From: Pedobacter xixiisoli
Lineage (GTDB): Bacteria; Bacteroidota; Bacteroidia; Sphingobacteriales; Sphingobacteriaceae
DNA length: 64,000 nt
NCBI RefSeq assembly: GCF_900215335.1
Contig: NZ_OCMT01000001.1
Span: forward strand, 682,001 to 746,000
Direction of reading: 5' to 3'
Every line of letters starts with the position of its first letter. The first letter of the stretch is position 1. The position numbers and the translations under genes were made by a program. Below are positions 16,096 through 24,083 of the stretch, piece after piece. The notes under the pieces were generated by a model, which ran no database searches, was not told where the DNA came from, and saw only the letters and a program-made list of their open reading frames with translations.

Positions 16096-16482
16096 ATGGA
16101 AACGCCTACAAAATCTAACAAAGTGCATCTCGGCAGAAAGATCAGCCGCATCAGGGAAATACGTGGTATCAAGCAGGATCATCTTGCCATCGAACTTGGC
16201 GTAAGCCAGCAGACCATATCAAAGATTGAGCAGAGCGAAGATGTGGAAGACGCAATGTTAGATAAAATTGCAGGTGTGCTTGGTGTTAGTGCAGAGGCAA
16301 TTAAAAATTTCAGTGAGGAAGTGCTTATCTTCCATATTCAAAATATGCACGATAATGCTTCGGCATATCAGTATAACTATCAATGTCACTACAATCCGCT
16401 TGATAAAGTTGTTGAGCTGTACGAAAGACTGCTTGCTAGTGAGCGAGAGAAAATAGAATTATTGAAAAAAGGAAATCAATAA
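16096..16482 (+). CDS. XRE-family HTH transcriptional regulator
   Basis: A 128-aa protein with a classic HTH_3 domain at residues about 13-70 (ISRIREIRGIKQDHLAIELG, then VSQQTISKIEQ) and a C-terminal coiled-coil-like segment (LDKVVELYERLLASEREKIE). I chose the ATG giving METPTKSNKVHLGRK; the frame is open much further upstream but that would run through the promoter region. It is divergent from the four-gene HEPN-like operon and is the likely regulator of it through the palindrome at 16025-16041. Confidence 0.88.
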   Translation: METPTKSNKVHLGRKISRIREIRGIKQDHLAIELGVSQQTISKIEQSEDVEDAMLDKIAGVLGVSAEAIKNFSEEVLIFHIQNMHDNASAYQYNYQCHYNPLDKVVELYERLLASEREKIELLKKGNQ

Positions 16483-16506
16483 ACCAACAGTTTAGATAAA
16501 ATGAGA

Positions 16507-16539
16507 AGAGACAGCTTATACAAGCTGTCTCTTTTTTTA
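16507..16539. terminator. Terminator between XRE gene and radC
   Basis: AGAGACAGCTT / AAGCTGTCTCT perfect 11-bp stem with a 4-nt loop followed by a run of T on the + strand. It sits between convergent genes. Confidence 0.88.
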
Positions 16540-16549
16540 TGTAGTCGAA

Positions 16550-17008
16550 CTACATATATGCTTCATCAGCCATGCTGAGATAGCCATTTTCACTAATGAT
16601 CAAATGGTCGTGGACAGCTATATCCAACAACTTACCACCTTGTTTTATCTTTTCGGTAATCCTTATATCCTCACTTGACGGTCTTAAATTACCACTTGGA
16701 TGATTGTGGCATAATATGATGCTGGTTGCGGTCGCCTTTAATGCAATTGTGAAGAGTATTTTGGTATCCAATACGGTAGAAGCACTGCCTCCAGTAGAAA
16801 GGTTGACGATCCCAAGCACCCTGTTATTACTGTTTAGGAGGATCATTTTGGCCTGTTCGATATAGTTGATCAGTTTCATATCCCAGTTGTTGAGCAATAC
16901 CTGATAGGCTTGTTCGGAAGTACTAATCTGTGGTCTTTCCTGAGCTCTGAAATGTGGCTTGTAGCTTAGTTGCACCTCGGCAACCCTGAAGATTTCGTTC
17001 TGTTCCAT
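16550..17008 (-). CDS. radC: RadC-like JAB domain protein
   Basis: A 152-aa stand-alone JAB/MPN-type metalloprotein domain. The metal-binding signature is CHNHPSGNLRPSSED (H-x-H...D) near residues 99-113. Short RadC proteins without the helix-hairpin-helix part are a regular backbone gene of Bacteroidota integrative elements; their biochemical role is not settled. The gene is preceded by a long structured leader (17009-17150) and is convergent with the XRE gene. Confidence 0.9.
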   Translation of the reverse strand: MEQNEIFRVAEVQLSYKPHFRAQERPQISTSEQAYQVLLNNWDMKLINYIEQAKMILLNSNNRVLGIVNLSTGGSASTVLDTKILFTIALKATATSIILCHNHPSGNLRPSSEDIRITEKIKQGGKLLDIAVHDHLIISENGYLSMADEAYM

Positions 17009-17046
17009 TGTTAATGTATTTAAATTAATGAATGGAACCCTTCAAT

Positions 17047-17148
17047 CTTTCTGTCCAACTAAGCAAAGGAGGAACGGAATAAATGGGTCAGAGCGCAAAG
17101 GCCGTGAGCGTTTATGCCGTAGTTCCTTTAGGCGTGTTGGAGAGAAAG
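17047..17148. repeat. Imperfect inverted repeat upstream of radC
   Basis: Outer arms CTTTCTGTCCAAC (17047-17059) and GTTGGAGAGAAAG (17136-17148) pair with one mismatch. Inner arms AAAGGAGGAAC (17065-17075) and GTTCCTTT (17122-17129) pair with a 3-nt bulge. The enclosed 46 nt are relatively G+C rich. It may be a structured leader RNA of radC or a DNA-level element. Confidence 0.5.
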
Positions 17149-17334
17149 GTTAACTTTGTGGGAGTTATTAATTGAATGTTTTTATTATTCTTTTTTCATT
17201 GGGCAATATGATTAGTATCTAATAATCATTGAACTGAGGATAACGACTTGCAACTTGACGAAGTAGCGGATTAATAAGTAGAAAGTTTGATTTTAGGACT
17301 AACCTTTATTAGAAAACCAAAACTTGATTTAAAT

Positions 17335-17384
17335 ACCGAACCCACCATTTCGCCAAATTGCGGTTAGCCGTTCGGTGTTTTTTT
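17335..17384 (+). terminator. Orphan + strand terminator-like hairpin
   Basis: ACCGAAC / GTTCGGT arms (7 bp, long 28-nt loop) followed by seven T on the + strand. No + strand gene precedes it, so it may end an unannotated RNA or shield the minus-strand restriction genes. Confidence 0.4.
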
Positions 17385-17386
17385 CG

Positions 17387-18472
17387 TTATTTTCCACTTT
17401 TTCGTCTGTTGTCGTCTTTGCATAACATTTGGCAATTTTCTTCTATTGTTTTTCCGCCTTCGTGCCAAGGTGTTATGTGGTCACCTTCCATTGCTGAAAT
17501 ATCATAACTTTTCTTGCAAATAGGACAAATTCCTTTTTGTTTCTCGTAAACTTTTTGTTTTACGCTATCCGAAAAAGTTCTAATTCCTAAATATCTTTCG
17601 TCTCTTGTCAAAATATAGGTATAAATACCGCTCTTCTTTTCGACTTCATCATCCGCGATTAGTCTTGCTGTTTCTTCTTCAATGGCTTTCGTGTCATAAA
17701 CAACATCCTTGTATTTGTTGTAAAGAAAACCCCATTGAATACCTTTCATAAACTTTTTACGTTTATTGGTAAAAGTTGCATTTACCCACGTTATGACAGA
17801 CTGAAAATACATCCATAACGCTGTTGCGTTTGGGTCGTGTTGGTGCGTTGCCATATAGTTTTCAATTTTGCCTTCTGAAATCCAAGAAATGGCAGTTTCT
17901 AAAAATTCTTGTCTGATTGGTGAACCATTTAAATAATCGCCACCTATATTATAAGCAACACAACTACTTTTACTAAAATATCGTTTCGCATCAGAAACCC
18001 AACTACCTGTATAAACTGCATTTCGCAGTTCTTGTTCAGTTAGTTTTTCACCTGCAATGTTTATCGTTTTAAACCATTCTAATTTTTCGCTTTCAGTTCC
18101 GCTACAAATATATACCATCAATTTGTAGTTTAAGATTTGTTCTTTTTCGTCTGCTTTTAAGTTGTGAAAATATCGGTTTTGATATGCAAATTCTCCATCA
18201 ACATATTGGCAAATTGAAATAGTTCTTTGTTGTCCGTCAATAACTTCGTAAGTTCCGTCTTCTCGAACTGCCCAATACATTACATTTAAAGGAAAGTTTT
18301 TTTTAATTGTATTTATTACAGCATCTCTTTGTTTGTCTTTGTAAATAAATTCACGTTGGTAAGGTGGACGAATGTCCAACTGACCACCAAAACCAACAAC
18401 TCCGTTTTCATTGTTGTCTTGAAAGCCGTCAAATAATTCTTGTACTGTTATTTCTTTAAGGTCTATATTCAT
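17387..18472 (-). CDS. DUF262-HNH endonuclease (putative restriction enzyme)
   Basis: The 361-aa protein joins an N-terminal DUF262 (ParB-like/GmrS-type) domain to a C-terminal HNH nuclease. DUF262 marks are PPYQRE (36-41) and IDGQQR (78-83). The HNH domain has C-x2-C (CPIC), D331-H332, N346, and C351 with N355, i.e. a complete zinc-stabilised HNH core. It overlaps the adenine methyltransferase gene by 4 bp, so the two are translationally coupled and together look like a restriction-modification pair. DUF262-HNH proteins are also found in type IV modification-dependent systems, so the cutting rule is uncertain. Confidence 0.88.
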   Translation of the reverse strand: MNIDLKEITVQELFDGFQDNNENGVVGFGGQLDIRPPYQREFIYKDKQRDAVINTIKKNFPLNVMYWAVREDGTYEVIDGQQRTISICQYVDGEFAYQNRYFHNLKADEKEQILNYKLMVYICSGTESEKLEWFKTINIAGEKLTEQELRNAVYTGSWVSDAKRYFSKSSCVAYNIGGDYLNGSPIRQEFLETAISWISEGKIENYMATHQHDPNATALWMYFQSVITWVNATFTNKRKKFMKGIQWGFLYNKYKDVVYDTKAIEEETARLIADDEVEKKSGIYTYILTRDERYLGIRTFSDSVKQKVYEKQKGICPICKKSYDISAMEGDHITPWHEGGKTIEENCQMLCKDDNRRKSGK

Positions 18473-19578
18473 TTTTGTATCTTTTTAATTATTATTCTAG
18501 CATAAATGCTTGAATATAACTCTCCTGTTTCAACATTCTTAAAACTTGGGGATTTATCAGTTAATGGATTATATTTTCTGTATAATGTACCTTTTGCATT
18601 AAATGTAAATTTTCCTGTTGGCAAACCATTTTTGTCTAAAATTTCCATTTTCTTATTACACTTGAAATCTATTGAGCCAACAATACCCAAAGCAATAATC
18701 TCAAACTGGTCAAGACTAAATTTATCTAAGAAAGTAATTGGTACACCCATTTCACCGTCATAATCAATTGGAATGTCTTTTGTTTTCTCAACATTTATAG
18801 CATCGTAATTGTCATACTTTGGATATTCTTCGGGTGTATAATTTTTGTAGAGTATAATATTTTCGTGCCTTTTTGCATTGTCTAAATTAGTTAGCCATAA
18901 ACAGTTATTTGTAGCAATAATCCTGTTGCCTTTCTCATCAACACGAGCTTCTGAACCATATAATTCATAATGTTTAGGTACTATGAAACCTGAAATACCT
19001 CGCCCCATATTTACACCTAGCCACGCCTTTTTTTCCTTAATTAACTTAAAAATCTCTTTGTATGTAATTGCGTTTATATTCCCTACAATTAGAAATTTTT
19101 TGTCGTATTCAATAAGTTGAGCTACATATTCACGAAATAGTGAAAATGGTGGATTTGTTACAACAACGTCTGCTTCTTTTAAAAGTTCAATACATTCTTT
19201 GCTTCTAAAATCTCCATCGCTTTTTAAGGGTTTTACACCGATTTCTTCTGCATCAGGTACACTATTTCCGTTTTTGTCGCCTGTATATTCAAGATAAATT
19301 GCTTGTTCGCTGTCATTCGTACTAAACAAGTCCATACTTTGATTTTTAAAACAAGTTGTCATCAATTTTTTAAGTCCTAATTTTTCAAAATTGAGAGCAA
19401 AATAATTGAAGAAATTACTGATAAAAGGGTCATCACAGTTGCACAAAACAACTTTATTTTTAAAATGCTGTTTATAGTGTTTTAATTCACGTTCAATGTC
19501 AGAAAGTTGAGTATAAAACTCGTCTTTCTTATTAGTTTTTGCGTCTGTAAATTGTGAATGTTGTATTTCTCTTGCCAT
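18469..19578 (-). CDS. EcoRI-family adenine-specific DNA methyltransferase
   Basis: The 369-aa protein resembles the M.EcoRI family of N6-adenine methyltransferases. The catalytic motif IV is NPPF at residues 142-145 (DVVVTNPPFSLFREYV). The N-terminal QFTDAKTNKKDEFYTQL (9-25) is the family's characteristic opening and GNINAITYKEIF follows motif IV. It would protect host DNA from the DUF262-HNH partner encoded just downstream. A 14-bp palindrome lies about 24 bp upstream of its start. Recognition sequence cannot be read from sequence, although family members often target GAATTC-like sites. Confidence 0.9.
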   Translation of the reverse strand: MAREIQHSQFTDAKTNKKDEFYTQLSDIERELKHYKQHFKNKVVLCNCDDPFISNFFNYFALNFEKLGLKKLMTTCFKNQSMDLFSTNDSEQAIYLEYTGDKNGNSVPDAEEIGVKPLKSDGDFRSKECIELLKEADVVVTNPPFSLFREYVAQLIEYDKKFLIVGNINAITYKEIFKLIKEKKAWLGVNMGRGISGFIVPKHYELYGSEARVDEKGNRIIATNNCLWLTNLDNAKRHENIILYKNYTPEEYPKYDNYDAINVEKTKDIPIDYDGEMGVPITFLDKFSLDQFEIIALGIVGSIDFKCNKKMEILDKNGLPTGKFTFNAKGTLYRKYNPLTDKSPSFKNVETGELYSSIYARIIIKKIQK

Positions 19579-19601
19579 TAAATTTTTATCAATTCTCTAA
19601 G

Positions 19602-19615
19602 TCGCAAATTTGCGA
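19602..19615. promoter_or_regulatory. 14-bp palindrome upstream of the methyltransferase gene
   Basis: TCGCAAATTTGCGA is perfectly self-complementary and lies 24-37 bp before the methyltransferase ATG, where an operator or autoregulatory site of a restriction-modification system would be expected. Confidence 0.45.
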
Positions 19616-19875
19616 TTTTAATTTATGTTATTTATTGGTTTTGTCTTTCGGTTTTGCGGTTCGCTAAACTGACGGCTAACTTGTATATTTATGTAATAAA
19701 ACTACATAAAAGTACTAAAGTTTATCGGTTTTATGTGGTAATTCTCTTTATACAATTGATTACGCTAACTTTCAATAATCATGATGTAATTGATTTTGAA
19801 CCAAACTTAAAATACAGAACCTATGTAAAGGTAGTCAGAATCAACGGAGGTCAATAGCCGACTTTTTAATGAGAC

Positions 19876-19891
19876 AAAAAGTATACTTTTT
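19876..19891 (-). terminator. Palindrome after the relaxase gene
   Basis: AAAAAGTATACTTTTT, a perfect 16-bp palindrome about 35 bp after the relaxase stop. It could be a weak terminator for the mobilization operon. Confidence 0.4.
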
Positions 19892-19925
19892 GGGCAATAC
19901 TTGGCAGTGAGTTTCAAACAAAAAA

Positions 19926-20873
19926 TTATCTCCCTATTCCTTGATCTAGTGAATTTCCTTTCTTCTTTCTCTTTATTTTTTTTTCAAATCCTTGGGGTTC
20001 TGGTTCAAAAGATGGTGCTAAAAGCAGTTCAAAGATATTTGTGTGGTTAGATTTCGATATCAAATCATCAAGGGTTGGAAATTCGCCATTTCCAATCTTA
20101 TTGACCAAGTTATTTAACAAGGGCTTATTGTCAGGGATATTATTTATAACATCCAATTGCATTTTCTGTTCCAAATTTCCATTCTTTTGAATATTAGCAT
20201 ATGCCATTTTATCTTTTAGCTGCCTATCAAAATCAAATGTCCTGTCAAACAAGTCTTCGCCACATTGTTTGAATGCAACACGATTGAATTGCCCAAGCTT
20301 TTTTGAATGGTCTTCGTTTTTTCCCCTAGAATTGTTCATCGGACTAAGTTTGATACTGTTGGTCACATTCTTTCTACTGACTATGATCTGCACATGCAAC
20401 TGGTTCCCATCCTTCAGCTCGCCCCGTTTTTTCTCTCCATTGATCACATCCTTATCCTTGAAGCCGTAATAGCGATGGTTTTCGATCTTTCCGAACCATA
20501 ACAGATCTTTAGCCGAGTTTACACCTTCACGTTTAAAGTTTCGGGCATACTCATCCATCAAACGCTCGGCATAGCATTTCAATTGATCCCTGATGTCCGT
20601 TACTCCATATTTATCCGTAAGGTGCTTCAATTCCTTTTGGCTGGGGCTGATATTGATCAGGAAGAATTTCGCATCGGCCTTTCCCAATTTGGCAACATTT
20701 CCGTCTATGGCATGGCGAACCTCGTAGGGCTCAAATCGCCGCCCTTTAGCATTGAACCAATATTCTTGCTCTAGCTTATTTTCAATTCTGTTCTCCTTTT
20801 CCAGATAATGCACCAGTTCCCCGCTGCTTCCCTTGTTGTTTGCCGTTTTACTGTCGGTAATATTGATGTACAT
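19926..20873 (-). CDS. Mobilization protein, DUF5712/MobB-like relaxase
   Basis: A 315-aa protein of the kind found in Bacteroidota mobilizable elements next to BfmA/BtgA proteins. The N-terminus (MYINITDSKTANNKGSSGELVHYLEKENR) and DGNQLHVQIIVSRKN near residues 160-175 are the recognisable parts; the His in LHVQIIVSR would be a metal-ligand candidate of the relaxase fold. The C-terminal end is basic (KKIKRKKKGN). It starts 1 nt after the BfmA-like gene, so they form one operon. It would nick DNA at the transfer origin and needs a helper conjugation system. Confidence 0.82.
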   Translation of the reverse strand: MYINITDSKTANNKGSSGELVHYLEKENRIENKLEQEYWFNAKGRRFEPYEVRHAIDGNVAKLGKADAKFFLINISPSQKELKHLTDKYGVTDIRDQLKCYAERLMDEYARNFKREGVNSAKDLLWFGKIENHRYYGFKDKDVINGEKKRGELKDGNQLHVQIIVSRKNVTNSIKLSPMNNSRGKNEDHSKKLGQFNRVAFKQCGEDLFDRTFDFDRQLKDKMAYANIQKNGNLEQKMQLDVINNIPDNKPLLNNLVNKIGNGEFPTLDDLISKSNHTNIFELLLAPSFEPEPQGFEKKIKRKKKGNSLDQGIGR

Positions 20874-20874
20874 A

Positions 20875-21429
20875 TCAGAGCAGTTCTAGTTCCTTACGTG
20901 CCTGTTTTGCCAATTCTTCTTTTTCCCTTGTAGAACTCATGAGGCCTAAACTTTCCCTTTCCTTTATGTACCGGTTGAGGATGCTCATGGACTTTTGTTT
21001 CAGCATTACTTTAGCCTCTAGCTTTTTTTCGATATAATCCAAAGTCTGGTAAACGGACGATAAGCTTTTGCCTTGAATAGATTGGTTTAAAAGCACTTGT
21101 TTATTGTATTCCAGTACTTGGTTATTGAATGATAACACTATCTTCTTCAATAATTCCACTATGGAAGTTGCTTCCCGTTTGATTGGGATCAAAAGTTCTG
21201 TCTCCTGCGTTCTGATAAAACCAATGTAATCTTTCTGTCCCTTAAGGATGGTATTTTTTAACAACTCGTCATTAAGGTCTGTCGGATCTTTCTTGCTCCG
21301 GTAGAAATAATCTATCATCTGTGATAGTACCTGACGCTTAGATCGACCTAACTTAACCGCTATCTTTTCAAACTTGATATCGTCACTTATCGAATACTTG
21401 ACTGTTCTCAATGCTTCCTGCATATCCAT
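20875..21429 (-). CDS. BfmA/BtgA-family mobilization protein
   Basis: A 184-aa mostly helical protein. Residues about 10-45 (KYSISDDIKFEKIAVKLGRS followed by KRQVLSQMIDYFYRS) look like a ribbon-helix-helix-type DNA-binding segment. The remainder is coiled-coil rich. This is the usual relaxosome accessory protein that precedes the relaxase in Bacteroidota mobilizable elements. The 210 bp upstream contain a dense cluster of hairpins that may be the transfer origin. Confidence 0.83.
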   Translation of the reverse strand: MDMQEALRTVKYSISDDIKFEKIAVKLGRSKRQVLSQMIDYFYRSKKDPTDLNDELLKNTILKGQKDYIGFIRTQETELLIPIKREATSIVELLKKIVLSFNNQVLEYNKQVLLNQSIQGKSLSSVYQTLDYIEKKLEAKVMLKQKSMSILNRYIKERESLGLMSSTREKEELAKQARKELELL

Positions 21430-21512
21430 ATATCTATCAATCTTTGTTTAATGATTTCAAGAACTCCGTGTGGAATTCCTTTTTCGCACTTGAATGCTCT
21501 TTTAGAAAGGAG

Positions 21513-21616
21513 AAGAACCCTTGGAGGGTTCTTCAAACCCCATTTGTGTAGCAAATGGCAAGCAAACTAGGGCGCAGCCCAAGTTCCGCTTGCTCCATTT
21601 TTTTTATGAAAAATGG
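21513..21616. other. Hairpin cluster, candidate transfer origin (oriT)
   Basis: Four hairpins in about 100 bp: AAGAACCCT/AGGGTTCTT (3-nt loop), CCATTTG/CAAATGG, GGGC-GCA-GCCC inside AGCAA...TTGCT, and CCATTTTT/AAAAATGG. They lie directly upstream of the mobilization operon, the usual oriT position. No nic sequence could be confirmed by eye. Confidence 0.45.
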
Positions 21617-21639
21617 ACTTTCTGCATTATGCCTATCCC

Positions 21640-21939
21640 TCATGGTTTCCCAGCGAAATCCAACAGCCTGATACGACTGGCAATTGTCGGATGATATGAA
21701 GGTTCATACTCTAAAAGGCCGTGATCAACCAGATCGCTCATACATTTATGGTAAGTTGTGTATGAACGGATGGCAGAATACTTCATTAGCTCCCTTCTGG
21801 ACACCCGAAATTTATCAAGTTTGGAAGCCTTGTCCTGAACGGCTAGTATTGCCGAGAATAGGCTAATATGTGACTGGCGGAAAATCTGGTTTCCGCTGGC
21901 CAGTTTCAAAAAACTGGCGAGTATCGTTGCCGTCTCCAT
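21640..21939 (-). CDS. Winged-helix-like protein of the element backbone (99 aa)
   Basis: A 99-aa protein with a likely winged-helix DNA-binding fold: FRVSRRELMKYSAIRSYTTYHKCMSDLVDHG (residues 45-75) reads as HTH plus wing, followed by LLEYEPSYHPT. It overlaps by 1 bp the end of the excisionase-like gene, so the two are coupled. Proteins of this kind pair with HTH_17 proteins in Bacteroidota mobile elements, probably regulating excision or mobilization. The exact role is inferred. Confidence 0.7.
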   Translation of the reverse strand: METATILASFLKLASGNQIFRQSHISLFSAILAVQDKASKLDKFRVSRRELMKYSAIRSYTTYHKCMSDLVDHGLLEYEPSYHPTIASRIRLLDFAGKP

Positions 21940-22211
21940 TATGACCTCCCGATTTCGCCCAACAACTGTTCAATATCTGAATGTGCATAGTAGAATATGC
22001 CACCAAGCTTCTCATATTTCAGCACACCTTTAATGCGCAGGTTCTGCAAAGTCCCAGCAGAAATTTTCAGTAGTTTCCTGACCTCTGAACTTCTGAGCCA
22101 TTGCTTTTCTTTGTAGCTCTTATTATTGATGTTAAACTTTTCCAACTTCTCGAAAAGTTCTTTTTTGAAAGCTTCGAGATCCTCCCTAGTAATCAAATCC
22201 AATGTTGTCAT
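21939..22211 (-). CDS. Excisionase-like helix-turn-helix protein (HTH_17)
   Basis: A 90-aa protein whose C-terminal half (QWLRSSEVRKLLKISAGTLQ, then NLRIKGVLKYEKLGGIFYYA, residues about 42-82) is a MerR-like HTH_17 domain as in excisionases. The N-terminus is helical. Such proteins act as recombination directionality factors or regulators of mobilization genes in Bacteroides elements. Being far from the integrase it may regulate the mobilization operon rather than be the excisionase itself. Confidence 0.8.
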   Translation of the reverse strand: MTTLDLITREDLEAFKKELFEKLEKFNINNKSYKEKQWLRSSEVRKLLKISAGTLQNLRIKGVLKYEKLGGIFYYAHSDIEQLLGEIGRS

Positions 22212-22805
22212 AAATCAATACTTTAGTTGACGATTATGCAATTAAATGATAAACCTCGTTTTAACTTCTCTAGTAGATAGAAATTTTTAATTCGGGGGCT
22301 CAAGAAATTACAGATTTATTTAAGACACGAAATTGAATTAAGTAAATAGAAGTATTTGACAAGCACCTAGGGACGTCCCTAAAAAAAAATAAATTTTTAT
22401 TTGTAAATTTTAAATTATAAAATAAGCGATCGCTTTATAATTGTAGCTGAATATCTTGATTATGAAGCTTCGAGGCTTAGAATTTAAAATTCGTTTTAAA
22501 TAGAAAACTGTATCAGAATACACTTTAATTTAGGATGCCCAATTATATAATTCTTCATAAACCATAAAACCCTATTCTAAAGCAACCATTTATAAAAATG
22601 CTTTGAGCTAAATGAGAATTATTAGAACAAATTATTTACTTTAGCATTCTAACGCTTCTCTCATGTCAATCTATTTTGCAACGGCGATATCAGGCCTAAT
22701 AATCAACTCTGTTAGGCTTAACAATGGCTTAATTCCAACCAACACCGACATAGTTTAAACATAAAAAATAACTTTTTGTGCATTCAAAAACATTAATAAT
22801 TTAAT
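22212..22805. other. AT-rich non-coding region with palindromes between mobilization and SIR2 modules
   Basis: No gene supported over nearly 600 bp. It contains two perfect 12-bp palindromes, AGGGACGTCCCT (22369-22380) and AAGCGATCGCTT (22424-22435), separated by an extreme A/T tract, plus GCCTAA/TTAGGC arms near 22692-22716. The promoter of the SIR2 operon must lie at its right end. It could also hold an origin for rolling-circle replication of the excised element. Confidence 0.5.
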
Positions 22806-24083
22806 ATGGGAAAAATTAACCATTTTGATCCTTCCGAGTATATACGGGGAGTGCAGCAGATACTGATTTCTGATAAAAAGAAAATTGGATTTTTATTTGG
22901 CGCTGGCAGTTCTCTGGCAAAAAAGCATTCAAGTTCACTTGTAGTACCAGCTATTGGTAAAATGACTGAAGAAATTGTCGAAGAATTATCGAACGGAAAT
23001 AAAAAAAATGAGAATGTATTTTCTGAGTTAAAAGAAGAACTTGGGGAAAAGTTCAACATCGAAACATTATTATCTAACCTTGAACTAAAATTGTCTTTCA
23101 TAAGCAAGGCGAAGTTAAATGGCATAAATAAAGAAGAATTAGCTACTTTAATTCAAAACATAAAAAAATCAATACATAAAAAAGTTAGCGTTCATATTTC
23201 CGATGGAGAAATAGTTTCAAAGGAAATAATTGGAAATTTAGTACAAGCAGACTTCTCGAAATGGATTGGTCAGGCAGACAGAAAACATCCTGTTGAAATA
23301 TTTACTACAAATTATGACTTCTTGTTTGAATTAGGATTAGAACACAATGATATAAGTTATTATGACGGCTTCTGTGGAAGTTTAAGGCCTTTTTTTAATC
23401 CACACACTGTCGAAGATTTACGTTTTTTGCCAAATCAGACTAAGCTATGGAAAATACATGGATCTTTAGGATGGAGCTTTGATAATGAAAACCAAAAAAT
23501 TCTACGGAGTATATCTAATGATGAAGATTTTTTGATTTATCCATCGACATTGAAATACAAAGATTCAAAAAAGCAACCCTATGAGAGCTTACTTGATCGA
23601 CTTTCAAATTTTATAAAACAGGACGACTCAGTTTTAATCACTTGTGGCTATTCTTGGGGTGATGAACATATAAATTCTAGGATACTTTCGGCTTTGAAAA
23701 CAAATACAACTTCACATGTATTAGCTTTGTTTTATGATAAGTATGATAAGATAACTATTGAATCAAATATTAGCAAAATAGGTTTGCAAACATCAAAAAT
23801 ATCAGTGTATGCAACGAGCCATGCAATCATCGGTTGCAAATATGGTAAATGGAGATTAAAGTCAGAGCCAAATAATGATGATACGATCAATGTGAACCAA
23901 TACTTTGACGAGGATGCACCGATTTTAGAGTCTGAGGAACTCAATAAAGAATATAAAGGGGAAGAAAAATGGACAGGAGAAGGGGAATTTAAACTATCGG
24001 ACTTCGGTAATTTAGTAAGTTTTCTGCAAATAATGCTTAATGAAGACGACATTATAAAACTATCAAAAAATGGCAAGAAATAA
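22806..24083 (+). CDS. SIR2-family NADase-like defence protein
   Basis: The 425-aa protein has a SIR2_2-type domain: FLFGAGSSLA (residues about 30-39) as the NAD-binding opening, FTTNYDFLFELGLE (about 164-177) and KIHGSLGW (about 218-225) with the catalytic His. SIR2 proteins paired with HerA form the known antiphage SIR2-HerA system (also called Nezha), in which infection triggers NAD+ depletion. The next gene, overlapping by 14 bp, is HerA, supporting this. The C-terminal about 80 residues are acidic and may contact HerA. Confidence 0.9.
   Translation: MGKINHFDPSEYIRGVQQILISDKKKIGFLFGAGSSLAKKHSSSLVVPAIGKMTEEIVEELSNGNKKNENVFSELKEELGEKFNIETLLSNLELKLSFISKAKLNGINKEELATLIQNIKKSIHKKVSVHISDGEIVSKEIIGNLVQADFSKWIGQADRKHPVEIFTTNYDFLFELGLEHNDISYYDGFCGSLRPFFNPHTVEDLRFLPNQTKLWKIHGSLGWSFDNENQKILRSISNDEDFLIYPSTLKYKDSKKQPYESLLDRLSNFIKQDDSVLITCGYSWGDEHINSRILSALKTNTTSHVLALFYDKYDKITIESNISKIGLQTSKISVYATSHAIIGCKYGKWRLKSEPNNDDTINVNQYFDEDAPILESEELNKEYKGEEKWTGEGEFKLSDFGNLVSFLQIMLNEDDIIKLSKNGKK

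Larger units (their letters stand above)
17009..17386. other. Intergenic region with nested inverted repeats and an orphan terminator
   Basis: No protein gene visible. It holds a large imperfect inverted repeat (17047-17148) next to the radC start and, at the other end, a + strand hairpin with T-run (17335-17384). The middle (17160-17330) is AT-rich with nothing recognisable. Confidence 0.55.
19579..19925. other. AT-rich intergenic region between restriction genes and relaxase
   Basis: Contains the palindrome next to the methyltransferase start and a 16-bp palindrome near 19876. An open frame of 67 codons on the + strand (19654-19857) has no plausible start context or family and is probably not a gene. 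Confidence 0.5.

Noticed and set aside
19654..19857. 67-codon + strand reading frame between methyltransferase and relaxase genes
   Set aside because: No family resemblance, hydrophobic low-complexity composition and no promoter-start arrangement; likely chance.
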